From Desulfobacterales bacterium (GTDB taxonomy: Bacteria; Desulfobacterota; Desulfobacteria; Desulfobacterales; UBA5852): a stretch of 6,784 nt of DNA. Shown piece by piece: positions 1-5,862 of this stretch (position 1 is the stretch's first letter; each line of letters opens with the position of its first letter). The notes under the pieces were generated by a model that saw nothing but the letters and a program-made list of their open reading frames with translations, ran no database searches and was not told the origin of the DNA. The stretch spans positions 1 to 6,784 of the forward strand of contig JASJBQ010000259.1 in assembly GCA_030066455.1 (NCBI GenBank), in the 5' to 3' direction. The position numbers were made by a program, and so were the translations under genes.

Positions 1-5
1 AGGGT

Positions 6-134
6 CGTGCCGTAAGGGGCATCTTGCGGTCCCAGGCGGCGTTCTCGCTTTTTGCCGGTCCTCGACGTAGCTTGTGCTACGCCTGCGGGCGTCAAAGCGC
101 TGCGGCCTTGCCCGAAACGGCAACCTACCTTTCC
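6..134 (+). repeat. Dispersed GC-rich repeat, copy 1 (diverged)
   Basis: This stretch aligns by eye with the reverse complement of about 6107-6241. The match is roughly 70% identity over about 100 bases with a few small gaps. Shared blocks include GGCGTT at 38-43, a TTTTT run, CGACG followed by AGC, GCCTGCGG at 82-89, CGCTG, CTTG and CTACC near 125. Inside it is a short perfect hairpin (CGTAGC 66-71, loop TTGT, GCTACG 76-81). The frame matching the other copy is broken by a stop here, so it is more likely a non-coding or decayed element than a gene. Homology may continue left of the window. The element family is not identified. Confidence 0.55.
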
Positions 135-247
135 AGCCCGGAGAGGCGCCGGCGCTGTTACTGGATATCGGGCGGATCGGTATATGGGCTCAAAGATATC
201 GTGGGGAGAAGTGCTGAAAGCGTAGAGAAATGAAGCAACGTCGTTTT
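135..247. other. Intergenic stretch without a recognisable gene
   Basis: Short reading frames cross this stretch on both strands, but none has a convincing ribosome binding site or a recognisable protein pattern. A 21-codon frame beginning with ATG at 230 runs through the hairpin at 248-287 and has only a weak purine-rich leader. It is not called as a gene. Confidence 0.4.
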
Positions 248-287
248 ACGGCGGGGCCGCTCCGTATCGTGCAGTGCGGCCCGCCGT
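248..287. terminator. Strong GC hairpin downstream of the response regulator
   Basis: The arms ACGGCGGGGCCGC (248-260) and GCGGCCCGCCGT (276-287) pair over 12 bp with one bulged base around a 15-nt loop. The hairpin lies 15 nt past the stop of the response regulator gene and is the natural place for the minus-strand operon to end. The uridine tract is on the wrong side, however: TTTT follows the stem in the plus direction, while in the minus direction it is followed by AAAACG. It may be a terminator for plus-strand transcription, a non-canonical or Rho-assisted end of the operon, or a palindromic repeat. Confidence 0.5.
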
Positions 288-302
288 TTTCGTGAGAAGC
301 GC

Positions 303-653
303 TTAACCGATGGTCTTCTTGACGATGCCCAGAAGTTTGTCGGGATCGAACGGTTTGGCCACATAGGCCACCGCCGATTTGACGGCGTGGCGGCCGGACA
401 TGCCACTGATGACGATGACCGGGATGTCCTTGAGATCCTTGTCCTTGCTCATTTTGCGATAGAGGCGGGAGCCCCACTCCTCGGGCATTTCCAGATCGAG
501 GGTGACCAGATCGGGCTTGCGGGCCTTCAGCTTCTCCATGCCTTCGACGCCGTTGGAGGCGGAGTCGGTTTCGTAGTTACTTTCCTCAAAGAGGGTCTGC
601 AAATATTTGACCACCACCGGGTCGTCGTCGATGATCAGAATGAAATTTCCCAT
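303..653 (-). CDS. Single-domain response regulator (CheY-like receiver)
   Basis: This is a 116-residue stand-alone receiver domain with no output domain, so it would signal by protein-protein contact or phosphotransfer in the cytoplasm. The acidic pocket is D9-D10-D11. The phosphoacceptor is D53 in a TLDLEMP context, the conserved Ser/Thr position is S83 (VISG), and the invariant lysine is K100 followed by P101. All key residues are present, so it should be phosphorylatable. The ATG at 653 is preceded by AAAGG about 8 nt upstream. It is the last gene of the minus-strand cluster, 87 nt after tmcA, and no histidine kinase is in the window. Receiver genes near tmc loci are also known in Desulfovibrio, which suggests a functional link, but the partner kinase and target are unknown. 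Confidence 0.93.
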   Translation of the reverse strand: MGNFILIIDDDPVVVKYLQTLFEESNYETDSASNGVEGMEKLKARKPDLVTLDLEMPEEWGSRLYRKMSKDKDLKDIPVIVISGMSGRHAVKSAVAYVAKPFDPDKLLGIVKKTIG

Positions 654-692
654 GGGTCGGCCTTTCTGTTGAATGGTTTCGCAGATGGTTTC

Positions 693-731
693 GACCGCGG
701 CCAGGCATCCCGGGAGGCTATGGCCGCGATC
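693..731 (-). other. Inverted repeat in the tmcA-response regulator spacer
   Basis: The arms GACCGCGGCCA (693-703) and TGGCCGCGATC (721-731) pair over 11 bp with one G-T wobble, around a 17-nt loop. On the minus strand no uridine tract follows, so it does not look like an intrinsic terminator. A hairpin in this position could protect the 3' end of tmcA mRNA or reduce expression of the response regulator. Between it and the regulator start, ATGGTTTCG occurs twice in tandem (673-681 and 685-693). Confidence 0.45.
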
Positions 732-740
732 GCGTCATCA

Positions 741-1130
741 TCACTGCGCACGCACATGGCAGGTGCCACAGGTGACCGGACCGGCTTTTTTAGCCTGATG
801 GCAGCCTTTGCAGTTCATGTGATAGCGGCGCACAAGCTCCATGGGGTATTCGTCGCCCTCGGCCCCGTGGCATTCGGAGCATTCCTGGTCCTCGGAGCTC
901 TCGTCCTCCAGCCGATTGCCGGCATCATCGTAAACGTGGTGGCATTCGATGCAGTCCTCGATCTCGGCCAACACGTTGTGTTCGTCATGTTTGAAGGCCG
1001 GCAGCGGGCGCATGTTGGTCGCGAATCCGCTGTCCTCGACGAATTCGATATCTTCCTGAGCATACGCCGTCAACCCGGCCAGAACAATGATGCCAATCAA
1101 CGTCAGGATCAATACGTATTTTTTTTGCAT
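741..1130 (-). CDS. tmcA: TmcA, acidic periplasmic tetraheme cytochrome c3 (type II)
   Basis: This 129-residue protein has a signal peptide (residues 1-24, KK then a hydrophobic run ending AYA-Q) and four CxxCH heme sites: C60/C63/H64, C84/C87/H88, C107/C110/H111 and C121/C124/H125. H48, H51, H65 and H104 sit where distal ligands are expected for bis-His class III cytochromes. The mature protein is rich in Asp and Glu, matching the acidic type II c3 of the Tmc complex rather than the basic type I c3. Known role: it accepts electrons from periplasmic hydrogenase via type I c3 and feeds the membrane partner. The ATG at 1130 has a good AAGGGAG site 8 nt upstream. It follows tmcB by 54 nt, with a terminator-like hairpin between, so it may be expressed at a different level from tmcDCB. 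Confidence 0.95.
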   Translation of the reverse strand: MQKKYVLILTLIGIIVLAGLTAYAQEDIEFVEDSGFATNMRPLPAFKHDEHNVLAEIEDCIECHHVYDDAGNRLEDESSEDQECSECHGAEGDEYPMELVRRYHMNCKGCHQAKKAGPVTCGTCHVRAQ

Positions 1131-1160
1131 GCTGTTTTCTCCCTTGTCATTTCAGCGTCG

Positions 1161-1187
1161 GAAAATAAACAGGCCGCAAGCGGCCTA
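1161..1187 (-). terminator. Terminator-like hairpin between tmcB and tmcA
   Basis: On the minus strand, arms AGGCCG and CGGCCT (within 1171-1186) form a 6-bp GC-rich stem with a CTTG loop, followed directly by the T-rich run GTTTATTTTC (1170-1161). The hairpin overlaps the TAG stop of tmcB (1187-1185). The T-run is interrupted, so it may be a partial terminator or an mRNA processing and stabilising site that sets tmcA expression apart from the upstream genes. Confidence 0.5.
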
Positions 1188-2525
1188 AACACGCTCCGGC
1201 TTTTCCATGACTTCGTAGATAATGTCACCCAGGAATTTCAGATCCATCCCGATCTCGTTGTGATGGATGATGTCTTCCAGGCCGCCGTGGCAGTTATGGC
1301 AGGGGGCTACACAGGTTTCGGCCCCGCGGCTCTTGGCCTCGAAAAGCTGCTGGGCCTTGACCTTGTTGCCGTTGACCCGTTTCATCTTCCAGGGCGGTCC
1401 GCAGTTGATCACGCCGCCGCCGGCGGAACAGCAGAAATTGTGCTCCCCGTGGGGGTGCATCTCGATCACGTTCTCGCAGATGGCATGCACCACATAGCGC
1501 AGCATGTCGTGCAGGCCACGGCCGCGGACGACATTGCAGGGATCGTGAATCGTGACCGTGGGTTTGTATTTTTCGGCGATCTTGATTTTGCCGTCCCGGA
1601 GCAGTTCGTAGAAGAACTCGATCGAGTGGGTCACTTCTACCGGTGGCATGCGCCAGCCCAGGGCCCGGTTGCCCATGTCGTAGATTGAGCGGAAGGCGTG
1701 GCCGCATTCGCCCATGACCACGCGTTTGACCTTGAGCCGCATGGCGGTTTCAAAGTGCATGCGCTTGATGCGGGCCATGATTTCGTTGTCGCCGGTGTAC
1801 ATGGCCATGTCGCTGTTGTCCCAGCCGGGCGTGGCCGGCATGGTCCAGTTCAGGCCGGCGGCGTTTAAAATCACGGCCGCCTGGTAGATCAACTGGGCCC
1901 GGAACTTGGGCTCCGGCCCGATGACCGAATAGAAGATCTCGGCCCCTTCCTTTTCCACGGGGATGCGCAGGTTTTCGATTTCCTCCTGGGCTTCCTCCTC
2001 CTGCCACTGGAGACTGTCGATCCATTCATCTTCTTTGACCCACATCTGATTGCCGACAACCGAATGGCTGTGGGCCGTGTCCTGGATATACTGGGGTGAG
2101 ATCCCCAGTTTGTGGCACAGGCGGCGGACGAACAGCATCACGAAAGCCACATCCAGGCCAAAGGGGCAGTACTGGGCACAGCGTTTGCAAAGATTGCACT
2201 CGGTGCTGGCGATCTCGGAGGCCTTTTTCATGAAGTCCACGCTGACCTTGCCTTTTTTCTTCATCAGTTCGGCCATGGTCTGCCGGACTTTACCGGCCGG
2301 TGAAAAGCGTGGATCTTTGTCATACGAAAGGTAGAAATGACAGGCCTCGCTGCAAAGCCCGCAGCTCACACAGTTCTGGACGTAAGTTTTCAGACGGGCG
2401 CCGGCTTCGGCATCCATCATCTGTCTATAGACCCGTTTGATTTTTTCCGGCGTCAGCTTGGCGGCGCCTTCTTGAATGCCCTTGTCATAGATTTCTTTAT
2501 TCTCAACGGCTGTTGCTTCGTTCAT
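1185..2525 (-). CDS. tmcB: TmcB, HdrD-like iron-sulfur protein with CCG domains
   Basis: This is a 446-residue cytoplasmic protein without signal peptide or membrane segments. It has two [4Fe-4S] ferredoxin-type sites: C52/C55/C58/C62 (NCVSCGLCSEAC) and C110/C113/C116/C120 (ECNLCKRCAQYCPFG). Cysteine-rich CCG-type segments follow: GECGHAF at 272-278, HDPC at 327-330, CCSAGGG at 365-371 and CVAPCHNCHGG at 405-415. This is the layout of HdrD, GlpC and related proteins, in which CCG domains hold a special [4Fe-4S] cluster in heterodisulfide reductases. In the Tmc complex TmcB is the cytoplasmic module that exchanges electrons with TmcC; its final partner is not settled. The ATG at 2525 follows a GGAAG site 7 nt upstream, and the gene begins 36 nt after tmcC. 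Confidence 0.93.
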   Translation of the reverse strand: MNEATAVENKEIYDKGIQEGAAKLTPEKIKRVYRQMMDAEAGARLKTYVQNCVSCGLCSEACHFYLSYDKDPRFSPAGKVRQTMAELMKKKGKVSVDFMKKASEIASTECNLCKRCAQYCPFGLDVAFVMLFVRRLCHKLGISPQYIQDTAHSHSVVGNQMWVKEDEWIDSLQWQEEEAQEEIENLRIPVEKEGAEIFYSVIGPEPKFRAQLIYQAAVILNAAGLNWTMPATPGWDNSDMAMYTGDNEIMARIKRMHFETAMRLKVKRVVMGECGHAFRSIYDMGNRALGWRMPPVEVTHSIEFFYELLRDGKIKIAEKYKPTVTIHDPCNVVRGRGLHDMLRYVVHAICENVIEMHPHGEHNFCCSAGGGVINCGPPWKMKRVNGNKVKAQQLFEAKSRGAETCVAPCHNCHGGLEDIIHHNEIGMDLKFLGDIIYEVMEKPERV

Positions 2526-2561
2526 CGTTGACTTCCTTCCTGAAGGGGTCCTGAAAAGACA

Positions 2562-3221
2562 TTACCAATCCCGGGCAAACCGCACCCCGCCGAACTCCGA
2601 GCCCATGTATCCGCGGGTAAAGAAGAACAGGAACGCGTGGTTGAGCTTCGTGAAGGGGATCGCGACCAGCAGCACTTCAGCCGAGAACATGTGCAGAATC
2701 GTCATGATTTCATTCCCCGGCCATTGGTGGTAGGCCCAATAGCCGGTCACGAAGGGGGTGGCCACCAGGCCCAGGAGGATGAAATCCATCGGGGTGGAGA
2801 GATATCTAACATCGGGTTGAACCAGGCGGCGCACTAGAAAGAAGACGCAGGCGCCGATCACCACAAGCGTCAGGATATCGGCCACGCCATCGGGCATGAA
2901 CCACCAGCTGATCCCTAAGGCTTCATAGATCAGGCTGACGTGGGCAAAAAGAAAAAGGGGCGCAATGAAGATGCAGAGATGGAAGACAAAGGTTACGATC
3001 GTCAGTACCGGCCGCTTGCGGCTGTTGGTGCTGCCAAAAGGAAAAATCCAGTGGACGATCGAGCGCAGGGCATAGAAAAAACTCCAGTATTCATAGACGT
3101 AGGGATCCTTTTTTTTCGCCAGCAGCGCCCGGCTGACAAGCTGGTAAAGGATGCCTCCGAAAAACAGGATGAAGGCCACCCAGGCCAGCGGTCCGGAGAC
3201 AAAATTATAAATGGCATGCAT
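2562..3221 (-). CDS. tmcC: TmcC, integral membrane cytochrome b subunit
   Basis: This 219-residue membrane protein has about five hydrophobic segments, near residues 11-34, 73-98, 113-131, 147-163 and 176-200. It has the general look of the NarI/HdrE/DsrM type of b-heme quinone-active proteins. Histidines in or beside the helices (H57, H81, H94, H165, H177, H195) are candidate b-heme ligands; which pairs bind heme cannot be decided from sequence alone. Known role in the complex: it carries electrons across the membrane between TmcA outside and TmcB inside, possibly with the menaquinone pool. Its AAAGGAG site overlaps the stop codon of tmcD, with 13 nt between the genes, which suggests translational coupling. 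The ATG at 3221 sits 7 nt after that site. Confidence 0.93.
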   Translation of the reverse strand: MHAIYNFVSGPLAWVAFILFFGGILYQLVSRALLAKKKDPYVYEYWSFFYALRSIVHWIFPFGSTNSRKRPVLTIVTFVFHLCIFIAPLFLFAHVSLIYEALGISWWFMPDGVADILTLVVIGACVFFLVRRLVQPDVRYLSTPMDFILLGLVATPFVTGYWAYHQWPGNEIMTILHMFSAEVLLVAIPFTKLNHAFLFFFTRGYMGSEFGGVRFARDW

Positions 3222-3234
3222 GGTTGTGCTCCTT

Positions 3235-4515
3235 TCAGCCCAAAATGTCAGTTAAAGGTAGGACGGTTCGCGTGTAAACGGCGTCCGCGCCACGGCCCTC
3301 GATCGCTCGTACCAGGACGTGGCGGCTATCCGGGCTGAAGACCGGATCCCATACCCGATCGAACGCCTCCTTGAGCGGTTGGCCGTCCACGACGATGGAA
3401 AACTGTCCGTTTTTCTCGACCTTGGCGGCAATGTGCTGGCTGTCCGGGCTGAAGACCGGTTTCCAGGCCATGTCGTAGCCCTCCGACCAGGGCTGACCGT
3501 CGACGACGATCCGGTGCTGCTTGTTTTCGACGCCGATGCAGGCCAGACGCTGACCATCAGGGCTGAACACCGCCTCGTCGACAAAATCGCCGAACGTCGC
3601 CGACCAGGGCTGGTCGTCGACGGTCATGGTCCAGCGACCGTACTTGGGCGCGGCGATGGCTGCAATTTTACTGCCGTTCGGGCTGTACATGTGATGCCAG
3701 AGCTGGGCGTATTTCCTTTTCCACAGGGGTTGGTCGTCGCAGGCCAGAATCCAGGCGCCGGCCGATTTAACCGGGGCGGTGACGGTCGTATCGATGGGAT
3801 TGAAAACCGGTTTCCATACCGCGGGGTAGGTGGTGCCCCAGGTCTTGCCGTCCACGGCGATGGTACAGTCGTAGAGCGTCAGGCGGACTTCGGTGGCCAC
3901 GTGCTGGTTGTTGGCCGAAAAGCTGGTTTGCCAGGCATTGACGAAATTGCGGTCCCAGACATGGCCGTTCACCGCGACGGAATAACAGCCCTCCTGGAAT
4001 TTGAAGATATCACCTTCACTGAATTCTTCGGTCTGAACCACGGCTGCCAGGCGGCTGCCATCCGGGCTGACGGCCGTGTCACCGATATTGGCGAAAGTCG
4101 ACTCTCCCCAGGGCGCACCGTTTTTAACGAGCAGGTATCGCATCCCCTGTTGGGCGTTACAGACAATGGTTTTTCCGTCCGGCGTAAACCGGGTATCCCA
4201 GATGTAATCGAAGGTCTCCTCCCAGGCCGTACCGTCGATGGCCAGCGTCCACGCGCCCGTGTCGGAAACGATCGCCGTCAGACGGCCGTCGGGCGCGAAC
4301 CGCGTGTACCAGACCTTATCAAAGGTGTTCTCCCAGGCGCTGCCGTTGACGCATACACTGAATTCCATCTCGCCGGTTTTGACCACCGCTGCAATGCTGT
4401 CGCCGTCCGGACTCACGTAAGGTTCTTCGACCCAGTCAAACGCTTCCTCCCATTTTCCGAACGCGGCAATAATGCGCTTGCCTTTGTTCCAATTCCAGTC
4501 TTGTGACCTGTCCAT
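3235..4515 (-). CDS. tmcD: TmcD, tryptophan-rich beta-propeller-like repeat protein
   Basis: This is a 426-residue soluble protein with no signal peptide, placed in the Tmc complex by its position directly before tmcC and by its Trp-rich repeats. I count about ten repeats of 38-50 residues. Each has a W or F, then a FSPDG-like turn (near 34, 74, 111, 150, 200, 239, 278, 318, 356 and 394), then a strand ending VDGxPW. The pattern resembles WD40/TolB-like blades. Repeats 8-10 are the most alike; repeats 5 and 6 have degenerate turns (FSANN, FNPID). No heme- or cluster-binding motif is visible, and the biochemical role of TmcD is not known. I prefer the ATG at 4515, which has an AAAGGAG site 6 nt upstream. 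An in-frame ATG at 4602 would add 29 residues but lacks such a site. Confidence 0.9.
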   Translation of the reverse strand: MDRSQDWNWNKGKRIIAAFGKWEEAFDWVEEPYVSPDGDSIAAVVKTGEMEFSVCVNGSAWENTFDKVWYTRFAPDGRLTAIVSDTGAWTLAIDGTAWEETFDYIWDTRFTPDGKTIVCNAQQGMRYLLVKNGAPWGESTFANIGDTAVSPDGSRLAAVVQTEEFSEGDIFKFQEGCYSVAVNGHVWDRNFVNAWQTSFSANNQHVATEVRLTLYDCTIAVDGKTWGTTYPAVWKPVFNPIDTTVTAPVKSAGAWILACDDQPLWKRKYAQLWHHMYSPNGSKIAAIAAPKYGRWTMTVDDQPWSATFGDFVDEAVFSPDGQRLACIGVENKQHRIVVDGQPWSEGYDMAWKPVFSPDSQHIAAKVEKNGQFSIVVDGQPLKEAFDRVWDPVFSPDSRHVLVRAIEGRGADAVYTRTVLPLTDILG

Positions 4516-4704
4516 GCCTTTCTCCTTTGACTGTTCCTCCTCAACGGATGATATTGCTTCCCTCTCGCCTGCGGACAATTGCGGCTTGCCTGCAGCTGCC
4601 ATTCTTCGGGACGGCCGTGCAGTTTACGTTCAAACCTCCTTTCTGTCCGATCGTTGCCCCGAGGGTGCTGTGTTCATGTGGCGCCTTGATTGGCGTGCAA
4701 CTGA
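4516..4704 (-). other. Spacer between the GcvH-like gene and tmcD
   Basis: This 189-nt gap is longer than the other spacers in the cluster. It contains a perfect AAAGGAGG ribosome-binding-like site on the minus strand (4642-4635), but no ATG, GTG or TTG lies at a normal distance behind it. A weak 4-bp hairpin (CGCC/GGCG near 4682-4695) lies just past the GcvH-like stop, without a T-run. I see no clear promoter, so readthrough from the sigma-54 promoter is the simplest model for tmc transcription; a hidden promoter cannot be excluded. Confidence 0.4.
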
Positions 4705-5700
4705 TCAGGGCCTATCTAAAAACAGCCGGCCAAGCCTTTCCCAGTCGATCAGCGGCTCGGAGGCTGCCGGATCGCCGCTGCCGGCCGGTGGGCCGTCGAG
4801 TGGTGATCCACCAATCGATTCGAATTCGCGGTTCAGACGGTCGATCTCGCGGTTTAGCCAGTCCACCGACTCGCTGCCGATGGTCAGGCGCTTCAGGTCG
4901 CTGCGCAGATTCCGGGCCTGGACCTTGATCAACCAGCCGCTGGCATAAGGGTCCTCCAGGACCATGGCGGGTTTCTCTCTGGCGGCCAGATTGATGGTGG
5001 TGACGATGCCGCTGACGGGCAGCTGCAAGGCGATCTGCTGCGCCCCCCGAAGTGCTTTGAAGGCCGTATGCCCCTGGCGGATATCATCCCCCACGAAGGG
5101 AAGCTCAATCTGATCCACCATCCCTGCAAGGCGCAGGATGAAATCGTCGATGCCGATGCAGACCTCGGCCTTTTCCTCGACGCGCACCCAGGTATGTCCC
5201 CAATGGAAATAGTAGCCCTGCGGCAGACGGAAACCGTGAATGTTCATGATATCCAGGGGGCGGACCACGGCGTGAACCTGATATTGCTCGGTGAAATAGC
5301 GGTCAAATTCACAGAAGACGCATTCGTAGTTGCTGCAGCAGATTTTGTAGTCGATCAGGCCGTTGGCGTAGAGCAGGCAGGGACGTTCGCCATCCGGCAG
5401 CATTTTAAGGCGATCGCGCGTGTAGGCAATGCGGCCGTTGGGGGTCAGCGGGATTTTGCCCTGACGGCGCGCGTTGCGATTTTTCTCGGCCGCGTTTTGC
5501 AGGGCCTTGTCCAGGGGGCATTCGCTGCAGCGGTGGCTTTTCTCACAGATTTTGTTCATATCCAGCCGGCCCTGCGACCAGACGCATGAGCTCGGCTTGA
5601 AGGGATGAAATGTCTGCGAGGAATCCTCTGGGGATGAATGGCGCTTGGCTGCCGGGGCATCATCGGGTGGTGGTTTAGTTCGTTTGCGGCGGTCACTCAA
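4705..5700 (-). CDS. GcvH-like (lipoyl-domain fold) protein, probably not lipoylated
   Basis: This 331-residue protein of unknown function has a glycine cleavage H-like domain at about residues 160-265. HTWVRVE (169-175), GIDDF (183-187), IELPFVGD (198-205), LPVSGIV (227-233) and EDPYASGWLIKVQ (249-261) match H-protein landmarks. In true GcvH the lipoyl lysine lies eight residues before the PVSG proline. Here that residue is Ala220 in LRGAQQ, and K215 is five residues off register, so lipoylation seems lost. A Cys-rich part precedes it (C52, C58/C61, C121/C122, C127/C130), possibly a metal site. The ends are hydrophilic and probably disordered. The start is TTG at 5700 with AAGGAT 6 nt upstream; ATG at 5559 (M48) is possible but has a poor site. 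It is the first gene after the sigma-54 promoter and heads the tmc cluster. Confidence 0.85.
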   Translation of the reverse strand: MSDRRKRTKPPPDDAPAAKRHSSPEDSSQTFHPFKPSSCVWSQGRLDMNKICEKSHRCSECPLDKALQNAAEKNRNARRQGKIPLTPNGRIAYTRDRLKMLPDGERPCLLYANGLIDYKICCSNYECVFCEFDRYFTEQYQVHAVVRPLDIMNIHGFRLPQGYYFHWGHTWVRVEEKAEVCIGIDDFILRLAGMVDQIELPFVGDDIRQGHTAFKALRGAQQIALQLPVSGIVTTINLAAREKPAMVLEDPYASGWLIKVQARNLRSDLKRLTIGSESVDWLNREIDRLNREFESIGGSPLDGPPAGSGDPAASEPLIDWERLGRLFLDRP

Positions 5701-5706
5701 AGTGTT

Positions 5707-5712
5707 ATCCTT
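5707..5712 (-). promoter_or_regulatory. Ribosome binding site fixing a TTG start
   Basis: AAGGAT on the minus strand lies 6 nt before the TTG at 5700 and is the main support for that start. An ATG at 5717 lies upstream in another frame and ends after six codons at a TGA overlapping the TTG; this could be a tiny leader peptide but has no ribosome binding site of its own. Confidence 0.55.
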
Positions 5713-5740
5713 TTCATCACGGTTTTGAACTTTATCTCAT

Positions 5741-5756
5741 AGCAAAACCGGTGCCA
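5741..5756 (-). promoter_or_regulatory. Sigma-54 (RpoN) promoter for the GcvH-like/tmc cluster
   Basis: The minus strand reads TGGCACCGGTTTTGCT, which fits the sigma-54 consensus TGGCACG-N4-TTGCW at every position except the last G of the -24 block. The GG at 5755-5754 and the GC at 5743-5742 are separated by the required 10 nt. Transcription would start near 5730, giving a leader of about 30 nt before the TTG start at 5700. Such promoters need an AAA+ enhancer-binding protein; none is encoded in the window. Confidence 0.87.
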
Positions 5757-5796
5757 GCGCTTTGAAATGATCGCAACCCCAAGCCACTGAAATAAT

Positions 5797-5862
5797 TGTC
5801 TTAAAATACAGAAGCGCATTTATCTTAATGTAGATAAATGCAACAAAACGTCTTAAAATACA
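5797..5862 (-). promoter_or_regulatory. Candidate activator-binding array upstream of the sigma-54 promoter
   Basis: GTCTTAAAATACA occurs twice as an exact 13-bp direct repeat (5798-5810 and 5850-5862). Between the copies is a perfect 10-bp inverted repeat, GCATTTATCT (5816-5825) and AGATAAATGC (5832-5841), with a 6-nt spacer. All three units share TCTTAAnnTAnA (5799-5810, 5823-5834, 5851-5862). They lie about 70-130 bp upstream of the predicted start site, the normal location of enhancer sites for sigma-54 activators. The identity of the binding protein is unknown. Confidence 0.6.

Noticed and set aside
24..233. 69-codon plus-strand frame at the window start
   Set aside because: It consists mostly of repeat copy 1 and has no ribosome binding site or domain; the homologous frame in copy 2 is not preserved as this protein.
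387..1688. 433-codon plus-strand open frame
   Set aside because: It lies antisense to the response regulator, tmcA and tmcB, all of which have clear motifs and ribosome binding sites. It arises from GC-rich codon bias.
3319..4506. 395-codon plus-strand open frame with repeating sequence
   Set aside because: Its repeats are simply the antisense reading of the tmcD repeats; no ribosome binding site or known domain.
4516..4602. Longer tmcD start at the upstream ATG (4602)
   Set aside because: The ATG at 4515 has a strong AAAGGAG site at ideal spacing; the extra 29 residues are low-complexity and lack a ribosome binding site.
5798..5862. CRISPR-like or tandem repeat array
   Set aside because: There are only two exact 13-bp copies plus a related core, too short and too few for a CRISPR; the position relative to the sigma-54 promoter favours an activator array.
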